64,000 nucleotides of DNA. Origin: Sediminibacterium goheungense (GTDB lineage: Bacteria; Bacteroidota; Bacteroidia; Chitinophagales; Chitinophagaceae). Below, piece after piece: positions 46,512 to 56,138 of this stretch. Under the pieces are notes generated by a model. The model was given only the letters and a program-made list of their open reading frames with translations, was not told the DNA's origin and did not search any database. Position 1 is the first letter of the stretch. The number at the start of each line of letters is the position of its first letter. The stretch spans positions 692,501 to 756,500 of the forward strand of contig NZ_SNWP01000010.1 in assembly GCF_004361915.1 (NCBI RefSeq). Direction: 5' to 3'. Made by a program: the position numbers and the translations under genes.

Positions 46512-47198
46512 TTATGCTTCGTTTTTATTTTTCTTTTTTCCGCCGAATAATTTAATCAGTACGGGAGCTGTGGTTACGAGAACAATACCAATTACAATTA
46601 CTTCTAAATGATCTTTCAGATCGAAACCGAACTGATTGAGTATCCACTTCTGTAAAAAATGTCCGGCAAACAACATACTGAATACCCACGCCACGCAGCC
46701 TACAATATTAAAGAATATGAATTTCTTTTTTTCCATGGAAACAATACCGGCTACAATCGGCGCAAATGTTCTTACGATGGGAATAAAACGGGCCACGATG
46801 ATGGCTCCCCCTCCATGCTTTTCGTAAAACTCATGGGCCTGTTCCAGGTATTTCCGTTTGAATAGAATATTTTCTTTCCAGTTATACATGGCAGGGCCCA
46901 CTTTTCTTCCGAACCAGTAACCTACCGTATTACCGGCGATGCCTGCTGCTGAAATGAGTAACATCAGCATCAAGAGATCGAGGTATTCATTGCCAGTTGG
47001 AATAAATTCATTGGCAAGATTTGAACTGTAGATACCTGCTACAAATAAGAGGCTGTCGCCGGGCAGGAAAAAGCCTGCAAACAATCCTGTTTCAGCAAAT
47101 ACCACTAGTAATATCAACCATAGTCCGCCGTGTTCAATATAAAACTGTGGTTGCAATAACTGGCTCCAGTGAAAATCGGATAGTAATATCTGTAACAT
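46512..47198 (-). CDS. DedA/VTT-domain membrane protein
   Basis: 228 residues, several membrane helices, with the DedA signature (ETGLFAGFFLPGDSLLFVAG; GRKVGPAMYNW; FIPIVRTFAPIVAGI). The family includes undecaprenyl-phosphate flippases and lipid transporters of the inner membrane; which applies here is unknown. It ends in a basic tail (GGKKKNKNEA). Twelve bases separate it from the DAACS gene upstream, suggesting co-transcription. Confidence 0.92.
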   Translation of the reverse strand: MLQILLSDFHWSQLLQPQFYIEHGGLWLILLVVFAETGLFAGFFLPGDSLLFVAGIYSSNLANEFIPTGNEYLDLLMLMLLISAAGIAGNTVGYWFGRKVGPAMYNWKENILFKRKYLEQAHEFYEKHGGGAIIVARFIPIVRTFAPIVAGIVSMEKKKFIFFNIVGCVAWVFSMLFAGHFLQKWILNQFGFDLKDHLEVIVIGIVLVTTAPVLIKLFGGKKKNKNEA

Positions 47199-47210
47199 GC
47201 GTTCGGGGTC

Positions 47211-48470
47211 TTATGCGTTCATTGAAATATCGGTCGGCTCATCCAATGCGCCTTCCCATTTACTTACTACACTTGTTGCCAATGCGTTGCCTACCACATT
47301 GGTGGCTGTACGGAACATATCGCAGAAGTGGTCTATTGGCAGTATCAGTGCAATGCCTTCCGGCGGAATATTAAACATAGCGCAGGTGGCGGTTACCACT
47401 ACCAGTGATGCCCGTGGAACACCCGCAATACCCTTGCTGGTGAGCATCAATACAATAAGCATGGTTAACTGTGTACCCAGGTCTAACTGTATACCGTATG
47501 CCTGTGCAATGGCGATACTGGCAAAAGTCATATACATCATACTACCATCCAGGTTAAAAGAGTACCCAAGGGGTAATATAAATGAGACGATTTTATCTTT
47601 ACAACCAAAGCGTTCCAGTTCTTCAGTAAGTTTAGGGAATACAGCTTCACTGCTGGTAGTACTGAATGCGATAATTAATGGCGGGAAGATGCGGCGCAAT
47701 AAATCGGGTAATCGTTTCCCCAAGATAATAAAGCCTACTGTTAATAAGATGGCCCATAATGCTGCTATACCCATCAGGAAATACAAGAGGTATTTACCAT
47801 AAAAAATAAATACATCAAGTCCTTTGGTAGCTATCACTGCTGCGATGGCACCGAATACGCCAAGGGGTGCAAAATTCATTACATAGCCTACCATTTTAAG
47901 AATCACATGGGCTACAGCATCTAAGCCTTTCACTACAATTTTTGCTTTCTCACCAAGGGCAGCGGTGGCCACGCCGAAAAATATACTGAATACTACCAGC
48001 TGCAGTATTTCGTTGGTGGCCATGGCATCAATCACACTTTTAGGGAATACGTGTTCCACAAATTTCTGGATACTGAATTCCTGCGTTTTACCTACCAGGT
48101 CCTGTGCACCGGTAATGTCTGCATTACTAAGGTCGATACCTTTACCGGGCTGGAAAAGGTTCACCAGTAACATACCCAGTAAAAGACTTACCAACGATGC
48201 AGATACAAACCATAACAATGCTTTTCCTCCTACCCTTCCTACGGTTTTAAGGTCGCCAAGTTTGGCAATACCCACTACCAGGGTGGAGAATACCAATGGT
48301 GCGATGATCATCTGCACCAGCCTGAGGAAAATGGTAGTTAAGAGTTTAAGGTTTTTGGAAAATGACTGTATGGTATCGGGTCCGGCATTCTCATGTATAA
48401 AATAGCCAAGTATCACACCGGCAATCATCGCTATAACGATATATAAGGTAAGCCTGTTAGATTTTTTCAT
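47211..48470 (-). CDS. dicarboxylate/amino acid:cation symporter
   Basis: 419 residues of the DAACS family (GltP/DctA-like). Reentrant loop HP1 is TTSSEAVFPKL, the unwound helix motif is SFNLDGSMMYMTF, and HP2 is TSKGIAGVPRASLVV. It imports glutamate, aspartate or C4-dicarboxylates with Na+ or H+; the exact substrate is open. It shares a divergent upstream region (48471-48622) with the APC permease gene. Confidence 0.94.
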   Translation of the reverse strand: MKKSNRLTLYIVIAMIAGVILGYFIHENAGPDTIQSFSKNLKLLTTIFLRLVQMIIAPLVFSTLVVGIAKLGDLKTVGRVGGKALLWFVSASLVSLLLGMLLVNLFQPGKGIDLSNADITGAQDLVGKTQEFSIQKFVEHVFPKSVIDAMATNEILQLVVFSIFFGVATAALGEKAKIVVKGLDAVAHVILKMVGYVMNFAPLGVFGAIAAVIATKGLDVFIFYGKYLLYFLMGIAALWAILLTVGFIILGKRLPDLLRRIFPPLIIAFSTTSSEAVFPKLTEELERFGCKDKIVSFILPLGYSFNLDGSMMYMTFASIAIAQAYGIQLDLGTQLTMLIVLMLTSKGIAGVPRASLVVVTATCAMFNIPPEGIALILPIDHFCDMFRTATNVVGNALATSVVSKWEGALDEPTDISMNA

Positions 48471-48622
48471 TGGGGCCCTATTAGTGCCGCAATATAGTAT
48501 TTATGTTTAAATGGCCTGACCTGAAGGCTAAATCACCGATTCTGAAAAGTTTTGGGGGGTGAAAGCAATAAATACCTATTTTGCCAAAACTTTTCTATTC
48601 AGAAACTTAACCAAACTGTACT

Positions 48623-50122
48623 ATGAGTTTATTTGTAAAGAAACCATTGGGTCAATTACTGGCACAGGCCGATGAAGGGGACAAGGGATTGAAACGTACC
48701 CTCGGCGCCGGTAACCTGATTGCCCTCGGTATTGGAGCCATCATTGGAGCCGGCTTGTTTGTGAGAACAGCTGCTGCTGCCGGACAGGCTGCCGGCCCTG
48801 CTGTGACCATTTCATTTATTGTAGCTGCTATCGGTTGCGCATTTGCCGGTTTATGTTATGCAGAATTTGCTGCCATGATTCCAATTGCAGGTAGTGCCTA
48901 TGCTTACAGCTATGTAACCATGGGTGAACTGGTTGCCTGGATCATTGGTTGGGCTTTGATTATGGAATACGCACTGGGTGCCGCAACGGTATCAATTGCA
49001 TGGAGTGAATACCTCAATAAACTATTGGACGGAGGTATACCCTATGAATGGTCGCATAGCCCCTTTGAGAGTTTTACTGACTCTGCAGGGGTATTGCATA
49101 AAGGAATCGTAAATGCACCCGCATTGGTTATTCTTTTGTTGCTCACTTTATTACTCATTAAGGGCACACAGGAATCGGCGATCGTAAATGCTATCATCGT
49201 ATTCATTAAAGTAGCCATTGTAATTCTCTTTATTGTGTTAGGCTGGCAATACATCCGCCCCGAGAACCATACACCTTATATGATTCCTGAAGGAACAGCC
49301 GCTGTTACGGATAGTGCAGGTAAAGTAATTGCCGACTATTCAGGAGCTTTCAAACACGGATGGGGTGGTGTTTTGGGTGGTGCTGCCATCGTATTCTTTG
49401 CCTTTATTGGTTTTGATGCGGTTAGTACAGCGGCACAGGAAGCCAAAAATCCTAAGCGCGATATGCCGATTGGTATTCTGGGTTCACTGGTGGTTTGTAC
49501 CATCTTATACATCCTCTTCGGACACGTACTGACGGGTGTTGCCAACTGGCAGGAATTTGTGGATCCTGAAAAAGGTCGTGAAGCTTCTGTTGCTTACGCC
49601 ATTTCCACTTATATGACCAAATATGCCTGGTTATCTACTGCTGTAACCGTAGCCATTCTCGCCGGTTTCTCTTCGGTGATCCTGGTAATGTTGATGGGTC
49701 AGAGCCGTATTTTCTATACCATGAGTAATGACGGACTGATTCCAAAAGCATTCGGCGTACTACATCCTAAATTCAAAACACCTTATAAAGCCAACTGGAT
49801 ATTGTTTGTATTTGTGGGTCTGTTTGCTGCTTTTGTTCCCGGACACGTTGCCGGTGACCTCACCAGCTTTGGTACCCTCTTTGCATTTGTATTGGTAAGT
49901 ATTGGTGTATGGATTCTGCGTGTAAAATCGCCTGAAATCGAAAGACCATTCAAAACCCCATTGGTTCCCATTGTACCGATTCTGGGTGCCGTGGTTTGTC
50001 TGGGAATGATTGTTGCACTGGATGCACAAACCCTGAAAGTGGCATTTGCATGGATGGCACTCGGTCTGGTTGTATACTTCCTGTACAGCAAAAACAACAG
50101 TAAACTCCGTAATCAATCATAA
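48623..50122 (+). CDS. APC-family amino acid permease
   Basis: 499 residues, about 12 helices. The N-terminal LGAGNLIALGIGAIIGAGLF is the substrate-binding unwound helix of APC transporters (cationic amino acid transporter branch). EFAAMIPIAGSAYAYSY and FIGFDAVSTAAQEAKNPKRD are also characteristic. Probable proton-coupled amino acid uptake; substrate unknown. A strong terminator follows at 50141-50168. Confidence 0.94.
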   Translation: MSLFVKKPLGQLLAQADEGDKGLKRTLGAGNLIALGIGAIIGAGLFVRTAAAAGQAAGPAVTISFIVAAIGCAFAGLCYAEFAAMIPIAGSAYAYSYVTMGELVAWIIGWALIMEYALGAATVSIAWSEYLNKLLDGGIPYEWSHSPFESFTDSAGVLHKGIVNAPALVILLLLTLLLIKGTQESAIVNAIIVFIKVAIVILFIVLGWQYIRPENHTPYMIPEGTAAVTDSAGKVIADYSGAFKHGWGGVLGGAAIVFFAFIGFDAVSTAAQEAKNPKRDMPIGILGSLVVCTILYILFGHVLTGVANWQEFVDPEKGREASVAYAISTYMTKYAWLSTAVTVAILAGFSSVILVMLMGQSRIFYTMSNDGLIPKAFGVLHPKFKTPYKANWILFVFVGLFAAFVPGHVAGDLTSFGTLFAFVLVSIGVWILRVKSPEIERPFKTPLVPIVPILGAVVCLGMIVALDAQTLKVAFAWMALGLVVYFLYSKNNSKLRNQS

Positions 50123-50140
50123 ACGAAGTCACTTGATTTT

Positions 50141-50168
50141 AAAACCCGCTCCCGTAGCGGGTTTTTTT
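50141..50168 (+). terminator. intrinsic terminator after APC permease
   Basis: AAAACCCGCT (50141-50150) pairs with AGCGGGTTTT (50156-50165) with loop CCCGT, and T continues to 50168. The T run stands where a -33 element of the yebC promoter would be (TATTTTTG at 50183-50190). Confidence 0.93.
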
Positions 50169-50215
50169 ATGGTCAATAGGCTTATTTTTGCAACCCGTTC
50201 ATTTAAACATTTATT

Positions 50216-50938
50216 ATGGGAAGGATTTTTGAAGTACGTAAAGCCACCATGTTTGCCCGTTGGGACCGGATGGCCAAACAGTTTACCCGAGTAGGTAAAG
50301 AAATTGTGATTGCGGTAAAAGCAGGTGGTCCTGACCCGGCTACCAATCCGGCCCTGCGTCGCTGTTTCCAGAACGCCAGAAGCGTGGGTATGCCCAAGGA
50401 TCGTGTAGAAGCAGCCATCAAACGTGCGCAGGGTAAAGACACTTCCAACTACGAAGAAATCTTATATGAAGGCTATGGCCCCCATGGTGTGGCACTACTG
50501 GTTGAAACAGCTACCGATAACCATGTAAGAACCGTGGCCAACGTAAAAAGTCATTTTAATAAAGGAAACGGTGCCATGGGTACCAGTGGCAGCGTAAGCT
50601 TCCAGTTTAAAAAAATGGGAGTATTCAAACTCAACCCTACAGGTTTAAGTATTGATGACCTTGAACTGGAACTGATCGATTTTGGGCTCGAAGAACTGGG
50701 TGAAAGCAATGATGATAATGGTAACCCCATCATCGTTTTACGCTGCGCCTTTGTAGATTTTGGTAACCTGCAAAAAGCACTGGAAGACAAGGGACTTACC
50801 CCTATCAGTGCCGAGCTGGAATGGATTCCAACCACCACTGTTCCTGTCACCGACGAACAGGCTGAAGACGTAAGTAAGCTGATTGAAAGACTGGAACAGG
50901 ATGAAGATGTGAATAAAGTATTTCATAATATGGGATAG
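50216..50938 (+). CDS. yebC: YebC/PmpR-family protein
   Basis: 240 residues, the normal length of the YebC/TACO1 family, recently linked to relief of ribosome stalling at proline-rich stretches and earlier described as DNA-binding regulators. Motifs: [20 protein letters not shown] (a Bacteroidota variant of the N-terminus), [42 protein letters not shown] at 50183-50190 is a likely -7 element 25 bases upstream. Confidence 0.95.
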   Translation: MGRIFEVRKATMFARWDRMAKQFTRVGKEIVIAVKAGGPDPATNPALRRCFQNARSVGMPKDRVEAAIKRAQGKDTSNYEEILYEGYGPHGVALLVETATDNHVRTVANVKSHFNKGNGAMGTSGSVSFQFKKMGVFKLNPTGLSIDDLELELIDFGLEELGESNDDNGNPIIVLRCAFVDFGNLQKALEDKGLTPISAELEWIPTTTVPVTDEQAEDVSKLIERLEQDEDVNKVFHNMG

Positions 50939-50940
50939 GA

Positions 50941-51085
50941 GGTTGTAAGCTTCAAGCCACAAGCTACAAACAGTATAAAAAAGCTGTTGTTTTTTGAGAA
51001 CAACAGCTTTTTTCGTTAAAAAAACAAGTTAATCTGGTACAATTTCAATTGTAGCTTACAGCTTGTGGCTTGAAGCTCGTAGCTT
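50941..51085. repeat. inverted word repeat (AGCTTGTGGCTTGAAGCT family)
   Basis: Arms 50941-50971 and 51051-51085 use words such as TAAGCTTCAAGCCACAAGCT and complement. They enclose a separate perfect terminator hairpin (50977-51013). The right arm overlaps the -33 region of the DCC gene promoter. Confidence 0.75.
50977..51013 (+). terminator. intrinsic terminator after yebC
   Basis: AAAAAAGCTGTTGTT (50977-50991) pairs with AACAACAGCTTTTTT (50999-51013); 15-base stem, 7-base loop. Confidence 0.9.
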
Positions 51086-51099
51086 TCTTTGTAATTTTG
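51069..51099 (+). promoter_or_regulatory. promoter of DCC gene, apparently leaderless
   Basis: CTTG (51069-51072), 19 bases, TAATTTTG (51092-51099). Only three bases separate the -7 element from ATG at 51103, so transcription should begin at or next to the start codon. Confidence 0.65.
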
Positions 51100-51102
51100 C
51101 AT

Positions 51103-51522
51103 ATGCAAACACTCCAAACCTTACAGCATCCTGTGATTCTCTTTGATGGGGTATGTAATCTTTGCAATAGCAGTGTTCAGCAAGTCATTCAACACGATCC
51201 GGAAAGAAAGTTCCGCTTTGCTTCTTTACAAGGTGAACTGGGTCAGCAGGTATTAGCCTATTTTCATTTACCTGCCGATCAGTTCAATAGTTTTATTTTT
51301 TTACAGGATGGTCGGCTTTATTACAAATCAACCGCCGCTATTAAAGTTATGCAACAGATGCATGGTGGGTGGAAATGGTTGTCTTACCTGCTCTGGGTCG
51401 TTCCTTTTTTTATCCGTGATTTTTTTTATGATTTTATTGCCCGTAACCGATACAAATGGTTTGGCAAACAGGAATCATGCTGGGTGCCAACGCCTGAGTT
51501 GAGGGCCCTGTTTTATGATTAG
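51103..51522 (+). CDS. DCC-family thiol-disulfide oxidoreductase
   Basis: 139 residues (DUF393). The defining motif is FDGVCNLCNSSVQ near residue 14, giving a CxxC after the DG pair, and RFASLQGE follows. A hydrophobic segment at about 85-105 may contact the membrane. These proteins are predicted redox enzymes of unknown partner. The start at 51103 is preferred to 51070 because the promoter -7 element lies between them. Confidence 0.88.
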   Translation: MQTLQTLQHPVILFDGVCNLCNSSVQQVIQHDPERKFRFASLQGELGQQVLAYFHLPADQFNSFIFLQDGRLYYKSTAAIKVMQQMHGGWKWLSYLLWVVPFFIRDFFYDFIARNRYKWFGKQESCWVPTPELRALFYD

Positions 51523-51529
51523 GATACGC

Positions 51530-51680
51530 AGCTTTGGAAGCCTTGAGCCATGAGCTGCGGGCTTTGAGCGTTCTAAGAAATAAAAATGTGCTGCACCATG
51601 TACAACATATTCTTGTTAACAGATCATATTGCACTCAGAAAACCAATAGCTCGTAGCACAAAGCTCATAGCTCACAGCTT
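51530..51680. repeat. inverted word repeat (AGCTCATAGCTCACAGCTT family)
   Basis: Arms about 51530-51573 and 51640-51680 have words such as GAGCCATGAGCTGCGGGCT and ATAGCTCACAGCTT. It separates the convergent DCC and E1 genes. Same vocabulary as 50941-51085. Confidence 0.65.
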
Positions 51681-51690
51681 AAAATTAAAA

Positions 51691-54081
51691 CTACTCAGCC
51701 ATCAACGCTCTTACGGCGTCCATTACATCTTCGGCATTGGGTTTGGAGAAATAATCTCCGTCGCTTCCGTAACCAGGACGATGGGCTTTGGCAGTAAGGG
51801 TTTTCGGACTTGCATCCAGCCATCTGTAGCCACCTTGTTCTTCCATTACTTTGTTGAACATATAAGCAGCAGCACCACCTGGAACATCTTCATCAATAAA
51901 AATAATACGGTTGGTTTTCTGTAAGGAAGAGAGAATAATATGGTTCAAATCGAATGGTAATAATGTTTGCACATCTACCACTTCACAACTGATGCCTTCT
52001 TTGGATAAACGATCTGTTGCATCCTGTATAATACGCAGGGTAGAGCCATAAGATACAATGGTTACATCTGTACCTTCCTGTATAATTTCCGGAATGCCCA
52101 GCGGTACTGTGTATTCCAGTAAATTATCTGGCATTTTTTCTTTCAGCCTGTATCCATTCAAACATTCAATTACAATCGCCGGATCATTGGCCTGTAGCAG
52201 GGTATTATACATACCAACAGCCTGCACCATATTTCTCGGCACACATACATGCATGCCACGCAAAGCATTAATCACAACACCCATTGGTGAGCCACTGTGC
52301 CATATACCTTCCAGTCGATGCCCTCTTGTACGAATGATAACCGGACAACTTTGCTGACCACCTGTTCTGAAATGTGTGGTACAAACATCATCACTCAATG
52401 GTTGCAATCCGTATAATAAATAATCGAGGTATTGAATTTCAGCGATGGGTCTCAATCCACGCAAAGCCATACCAATGGCCTGCCCCACAATGGTTAGTTC
52501 ACGAATACCGGTGTCCAGAATTCTGTCGCTGCCATGCTTTTCCTGCAATCCGGCAAAGCCCTGGTTTACATCTCCAATATAACCTACATCTTCTCCAAAT
52601 GCATACACTTTGGGATTGCTATTGAATAAGGCATCAAAATATCTGTTCAAAACTTCATATCCATTGGCAGTGGTTGCATCAAAGGGAATCAATGGTTTGA
52701 TCTCGGGAACTTTCAATGCACTTTTCGGCCCTTCGTTGTAAAGATGACTATTGTAGAGTTGTTTACTCTCATCCAGCAATGCAGTGCGCAGTTCTTTGAG
52801 TTCTGCTGCTGATGGGGATGATGGCGCTACTTCAATGGCCAGCGCAATCGTGCGTATTACATCGCGGCGGAGAGGTTCTTTATTATTCGCCAGCTCATTG
52901 GCCATCTGTTGCAACTGGTTGTATTTGTCGATATCATTCACCATCGACTGGCGAATGAGTTCACTCGCTCTGGCAGCCTGTTCTTTTATAGGTGCCACAT
53001 ATTTCTCCCATGCCAGATTACGACCTTCTCTTACTGTTTCTTTCGCTTCTGCCTCAACAGCAGCCAGTTCTTCTACTGAAGCCAGTCCGTTTTCGAGCAT
53101 CCACTCTTTCATTTTTTTTATACAATCCCATTCTTTTTCCCATTCCAGCCGCTCAGGTGTTTTATATCGCTCGTGGCTACCACTGGTAGAGTGGCCCTGT
53201 GGTTGTGTAACTTCTTCTACATGGAATAATGCGGGTTCATGAGTTTCTCTTACTTTTTGTAAAGCTTCTTCAAATACTTCACACATGCCTGCATAATCCC
53301 AGGCTTTTACTTTATAAATATGAATACCATTGGTATCGGCCTGTTTCTGAAAACCTTTCAGTGCCGCAGAAATAGAGCCTTTGGTAGTTTGGAAGTTTTT
53401 AGGTACGGATATCCCATATCCATCATCCCAAACAAACACAGCCAGTGGCACCTGCAATACACCTGCCGCATTAATGGTTTCCCAGAAATGTCCTTCACTG
53501 GTACTGGCATCTCCAATGGTAGTAAAGCAGATTTCATTACCGTTATGGCTCAAATGTTCCAACTGGTCCTGATGCTTACTTGCCCTGAAACAACGTGAAG
53601 CAAAAGCCAGTCCGAGACCACGCGGCATTTGTCCGGCCGTGGGTGCTATATCTGAAGAAATATTTTTTCTGTTTGCGAGGTCGAGCCAGTTACCATGTTC
53701 ATCCACAAATCTGGTGGAGAAATGTGCATTCATCTGACGGCCTGAACTAAAGGGTTCATTTTTAGGATCAGGATCGGCGTACAGTTGTGCAAAATATTGC
53801 TCCACACTTGCCAGTCCGGAAGCAAACATAAAAGTTTGGTCGCGGTAATACCCGCTTCTGAAATCACCGGGCTGAAAAAATTTAGACATGGCTATCTGCG
53901 CCACTTCTTTACCGTCACCGAATATGCCAAATTTGGCCTTTCCCGTTAATACTTCACGGCGGCCCAGTAAACTAACTTCCCTGCTCACAACGGCCATACG
54001 GTAATCTTCAATCACCGCATTTCTGAACCCGTCGAAAGAAAGCATATCGTTTTTATAACCCAAAGTAGAAGTTGATTCCAT
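51691..54081 (-). CDS. 2-oxoacid dehydrogenase E1, alpha-beta fusion
   Basis: 796 residues. The N-terminal half (about 1-400) is the TPP-dependent E1 alpha subunit (GDASTSEGHFWETINAAGVL thiamine-binding motif). The C-terminal half (about 460-790) is the beta subunit (FGEDVGYIGDVNQGF; LDTGIRELTIVGQAIGMALR; transketolase C-terminal domain). Such fused E1 proteins in Bacteroidota act in branched-chain or pyruvate-type 2-oxoacid oxidation; which is not decidable from sequence. The E2 and E3 genes are not adjacent. Confidence 0.93.
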   Translation of the reverse strand: MESTSTLGYKNDMLSFDGFRNAVIEDYRMAVVSREVSLLGRREVLTGKAKFGIFGDGKEVAQIAMSKFFQPGDFRSGYYRDQTFMFASGLASVEQYFAQLYADPDPKNEPFSSGRQMNAHFSTRFVDEHGNWLDLANRKNISSDIAPTAGQMPRGLGLAFASRCFRASKHQDQLEHLSHNGNEICFTTIGDASTSEGHFWETINAAGVLQVPLAVFVWDDGYGISVPKNFQTTKGSISAALKGFQKQADTNGIHIYKVKAWDYAGMCEVFEEALQKVRETHEPALFHVEEVTQPQGHSTSGSHERYKTPERLEWEKEWDCIKKMKEWMLENGLASVEELAAVEAEAKETVREGRNLAWEKYVAPIKEQAARASELIRQSMVNDIDKYNQLQQMANELANNKEPLRRDVIRTIALAIEVAPSSPSAAELKELRTALLDESKQLYNSHLYNEGPKSALKVPEIKPLIPFDATTANGYEVLNRYFDALFNSNPKVYAFGEDVGYIGDVNQGFAGLQEKHGSDRILDTGIRELTIVGQAIGMALRGLRPIAEIQYLDYLLYGLQPLSDDVCTTHFRTGGQQSCPVIIRTRGHRLEGIWHSGSPMGVVINALRGMHVCVPRNMVQAVGMYNTLLQANDPAIVIECLNGYRLKEKMPDNLLEYTVPLGIPEIIQEGTDVTIVSYGSTLRIIQDATDRLSKEGISCEVVDVQTLLPFDLNHIILSSLQKTNRIIFIDEDVPGGAAAYMFNKVMEEQGGYRWLDASPKTLTAKAHRPGYGSDGDYFSKPNAEDVMDAVRALMAE

Positions 54082-54303
54082 GCGACAAAAATAACATTAC
54101 CTGCGGAATGGACTAACGGAAATTAGTTTTCAGGAAAAATTGTGGATTCAGGGCTTATTCCGGCATAGATTTGGTTAGTAAATACATATCAGGATCCTGG
54201 TATCCGGCATATATCAGGGCTACTAATAAAATTTTAAGGCATCAATAATTTCCCTGATTTAAATTACCCCTAACTTTGAGTAGACAAATAAAATAAACAT
54301 CAT

Positions 54304-54696
54304 ATGAAGAAGTTTTTATTTCTGGCCATTTTGGGACTGGTTTCTACGGTAAGTGTAATGGCGCAGCAGGACATCAAATTTGCAGAAGCATCTTTCAAAT
54401 TCGGTAAGATCGAACAGAATAAACCTGTTACACATATTTTCACTTATACCAATAATGGTGCTAAACCTGCAGTGATTGAGTTTGCAAGTGCTGAGTGTGG
54501 TTGTACTACACCTGAATACAGCAAAGAAGCGATCCTGAAAGGAAAATCAAGCACGATTAAAGTTACCTACAATGCTGCTGCCATGGGTGCATTCAGTAAG
54601 CGTGTAACAGTAAAATTTGCAGGTATTAATGACCCTGTAATTTTAACCATTGAAGGTGAAGTGGTTCCTGCCAAACCAAAACCAGGCGCAAAATAG
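54304..54696 (+). CDS. DUF1573-domain exported protein
   Basis: 130 residues: signal peptide (about 1-21, VMAQQ) and one DUF1573 domain (Ig-like fold) with FAEASFKFGKIEQNKPVTHI and the SAECGCTTPEYSK cysteine pair. Very common in Bacteroidota, function unknown. TAACTTTG at 54271-54278 is a plausible -7 element 25 bases upstream. A weak hairpin terminator follows at 54732-54758. Confidence 0.93.
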   Translation: MKKFLFLAILGLVSTVSVMAQQDIKFAEASFKFGKIEQNKPVTHIFTYTNNGAKPAVIEFASAECGCTTPEYSKEAILKGKSSTIKVTYNAAAMGAFSKRVTVKFAGINDPVILTIEGEVVPAKPKPGAK

Positions 54697-54731
54697 TTTT
54701 CCATACCCTGATTGATAGTTGATATTTAAGT

Positions 54732-54758
54732 TAAGCGGCCCCTCTTTGGGGTCGCTTA
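54732..54758 (+). terminator. hairpin terminator after DUF1573 gene
   Basis: TAAGCGGCCCC (54732-54742) pairs with GGGGTCGCTTA (54748-54758), one G-T pair. The following TGTTTTG also provides the -33 element of the next promoter. Confidence 0.7.
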
Positions 54759-54761
54759 TGT

Positions 54762-54790
54762 TTTGTAGTGGTAACGCCTCCCTATCTTTG
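54762..54790 (+). promoter_or_regulatory. promoter of aminotransferase gene, apparently leaderless
   Basis: TTTG (54762-54765), 17 bases, TATCTTTG (54783-54790), then only four bases to ATG at 54795. It overlaps the T tract of the preceding terminator. Confidence 0.65.
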
Positions 54791-54794
54791 CGGC

Positions 54795-55988
54795 ATGTTA
54801 GCCATTAGTCAACGCGGACAGGCCATGCCTGCCTCCCCCATCAGAAAACTGGTACCTTATGCAGAAGCTGCGAAAAAGAAAGGCACCAAAGTGTATCACC
54901 TGAATATAGGTCAACCCGATATTGAGACCCCAAAAATGGTGCTGGATGCCGTACGCAACAGTGATTTTAAAGTACTGGAGTATAGCCATAGTGCAGGCAA
55001 TGAGAGTTACAGAAAAAAACTGGTAGGGTATTATCAGTCTGTAGGTATTGATGTGAACCACCAGCAGATTATTATTACGACCGGTGGCAGTGAAGCCATC
55101 CTGTTTGGCTTTATGGCCTGTCTGGATGCAGGCGATGAAGTAATTATACCTGAGCCCTTCTACGCCAACTACAATGGTTTTGCGGTAGCGGCGGGTGTAA
55201 ATGTAGTACCTGTAACCTCACATATTGAAAACGGCTTTGCCCTGCCCCCGATTGAAGAGTTTGAGAAAAAAATAACGCCCAGAACAAAGGCCATTGTCAT
55301 CTGTAACCCCAACAATCCCACTGGTTACCTGTACAGTGCCGATGAAATGGAACAGTTAAAAAATATCATCCTGCGTCATAATCTTTATCTTTTTTCGGAT
55401 GAGGCCTATCGTGAGTTTTGTTATGATGGCCATCAGGTGAGTGCCCTGCATTTAAAAGGGGTAGATAACCATGTCATCATCATGGATACCATCAGTAAAA
55501 GATACAGTGCCTGTGGGGGCAGAATCGGTGCTTTTATAACCCGTAACCAGTCTGTATTAGACGCAGCTATGAAATTTGCACAAGCCAGGTTGAGCCCGCC
55601 CAGCTTTGCCCAGATTGCAGGAGAAGCTGCGATTGATCTTCCTGCCGATTATTTTGATACCACTAAGGCTGAATACCGTTCGCGCAGAGATTTGCTGGTA
55701 AAAAGACTCAATGCTATGGAAGGTGTTTTTTGTCCCAATCCGGGTGGGGCTTTTTATGCCATTGCCAAATTACCCATCGATGATGCCGATACTTTCTGCC
55801 AGTGGTTACTTGAAAGCTTCGACTATGAACAGCAAACAGTGATGCTGGCACCCGCTACCGGTTTCTATGGAACACCGGGATTGGGTAAACAGGAAGTAAG
55901 ACTTGCATACGTATTAAATTTAGATGATATAAATAAAGCTATGGATTGTTTGGAAGCTGCCTTAAAAGTATACCCAGGTAAACAATAG
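54795..55988 (+). CDS. class I/II pyridoxal-phosphate aminotransferase
   Basis: 397 residues of fold type I. Substrate loop VYHLNIGQPDIETP, NPNNPTGYLYS, and the PLP lysine in MDTISKRYSACGGRIGAF. Probably an aspartate- or aromatic-type aminotransferase; substrate not certain. The start at 54795 gives MLAISQRGQAMPASPIRKL, typical of the family; the frame also opens at 54768, but that would precede the -7 element. A perfect terminator follows. Confidence 0.93.
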   Translation: MLAISQRGQAMPASPIRKLVPYAEAAKKKGTKVYHLNIGQPDIETPKMVLDAVRNSDFKVLEYSHSAGNESYRKKLVGYYQSVGIDVNHQQIIITTGGSEAILFGFMACLDAGDEVIIPEPFYANYNGFAVAAGVNVVPVTSHIENGFALPPIEEFEKKITPRTKAIVICNPNNPTGYLYSADEMEQLKNIILRHNLYLFSDEAYREFCYDGHQVSALHLKGVDNHVIIMDTISKRYSACGGRIGAFITRNQSVLDAAMKFAQARLSPPSFAQIAGEAAIDLPADYFDTTKAEYRSRRDLLVKRLNAMEGVFCPNPGGAFYAIAKLPIDDADTFCQWLLESFDYEQQTVMLAPATGFYGTPGLGKQEVRLAYVLNLDDINKAMDCLEAALKVYPGKQ

Positions 55989-56001
55989 ACTGATAATCAT
56001 A

Positions 56002-56040
56002 TAAATAAGGGTTAATCTTGATAAGATTAACCCTTATTTA
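56002..56040 (+). terminator. intrinsic terminator after aminotransferase gene
   Basis: An 18-base perfect inverted repeat (56002-56019 with 56023-56040; AAGGGTTAATCTT in one arm) with a 3-base loop. Downstream to 56160 is very AT-rich with no gene. Confidence 0.88.
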
Positions 56041-56138
56041 ATTTATATTATTAAATTATTAATATTTACGAAATCTAATTTTTTTTGTATTTTTACAGAG
56101 TAATTGATGAAAAAATAATTAATTACAAAAAAATAAAC

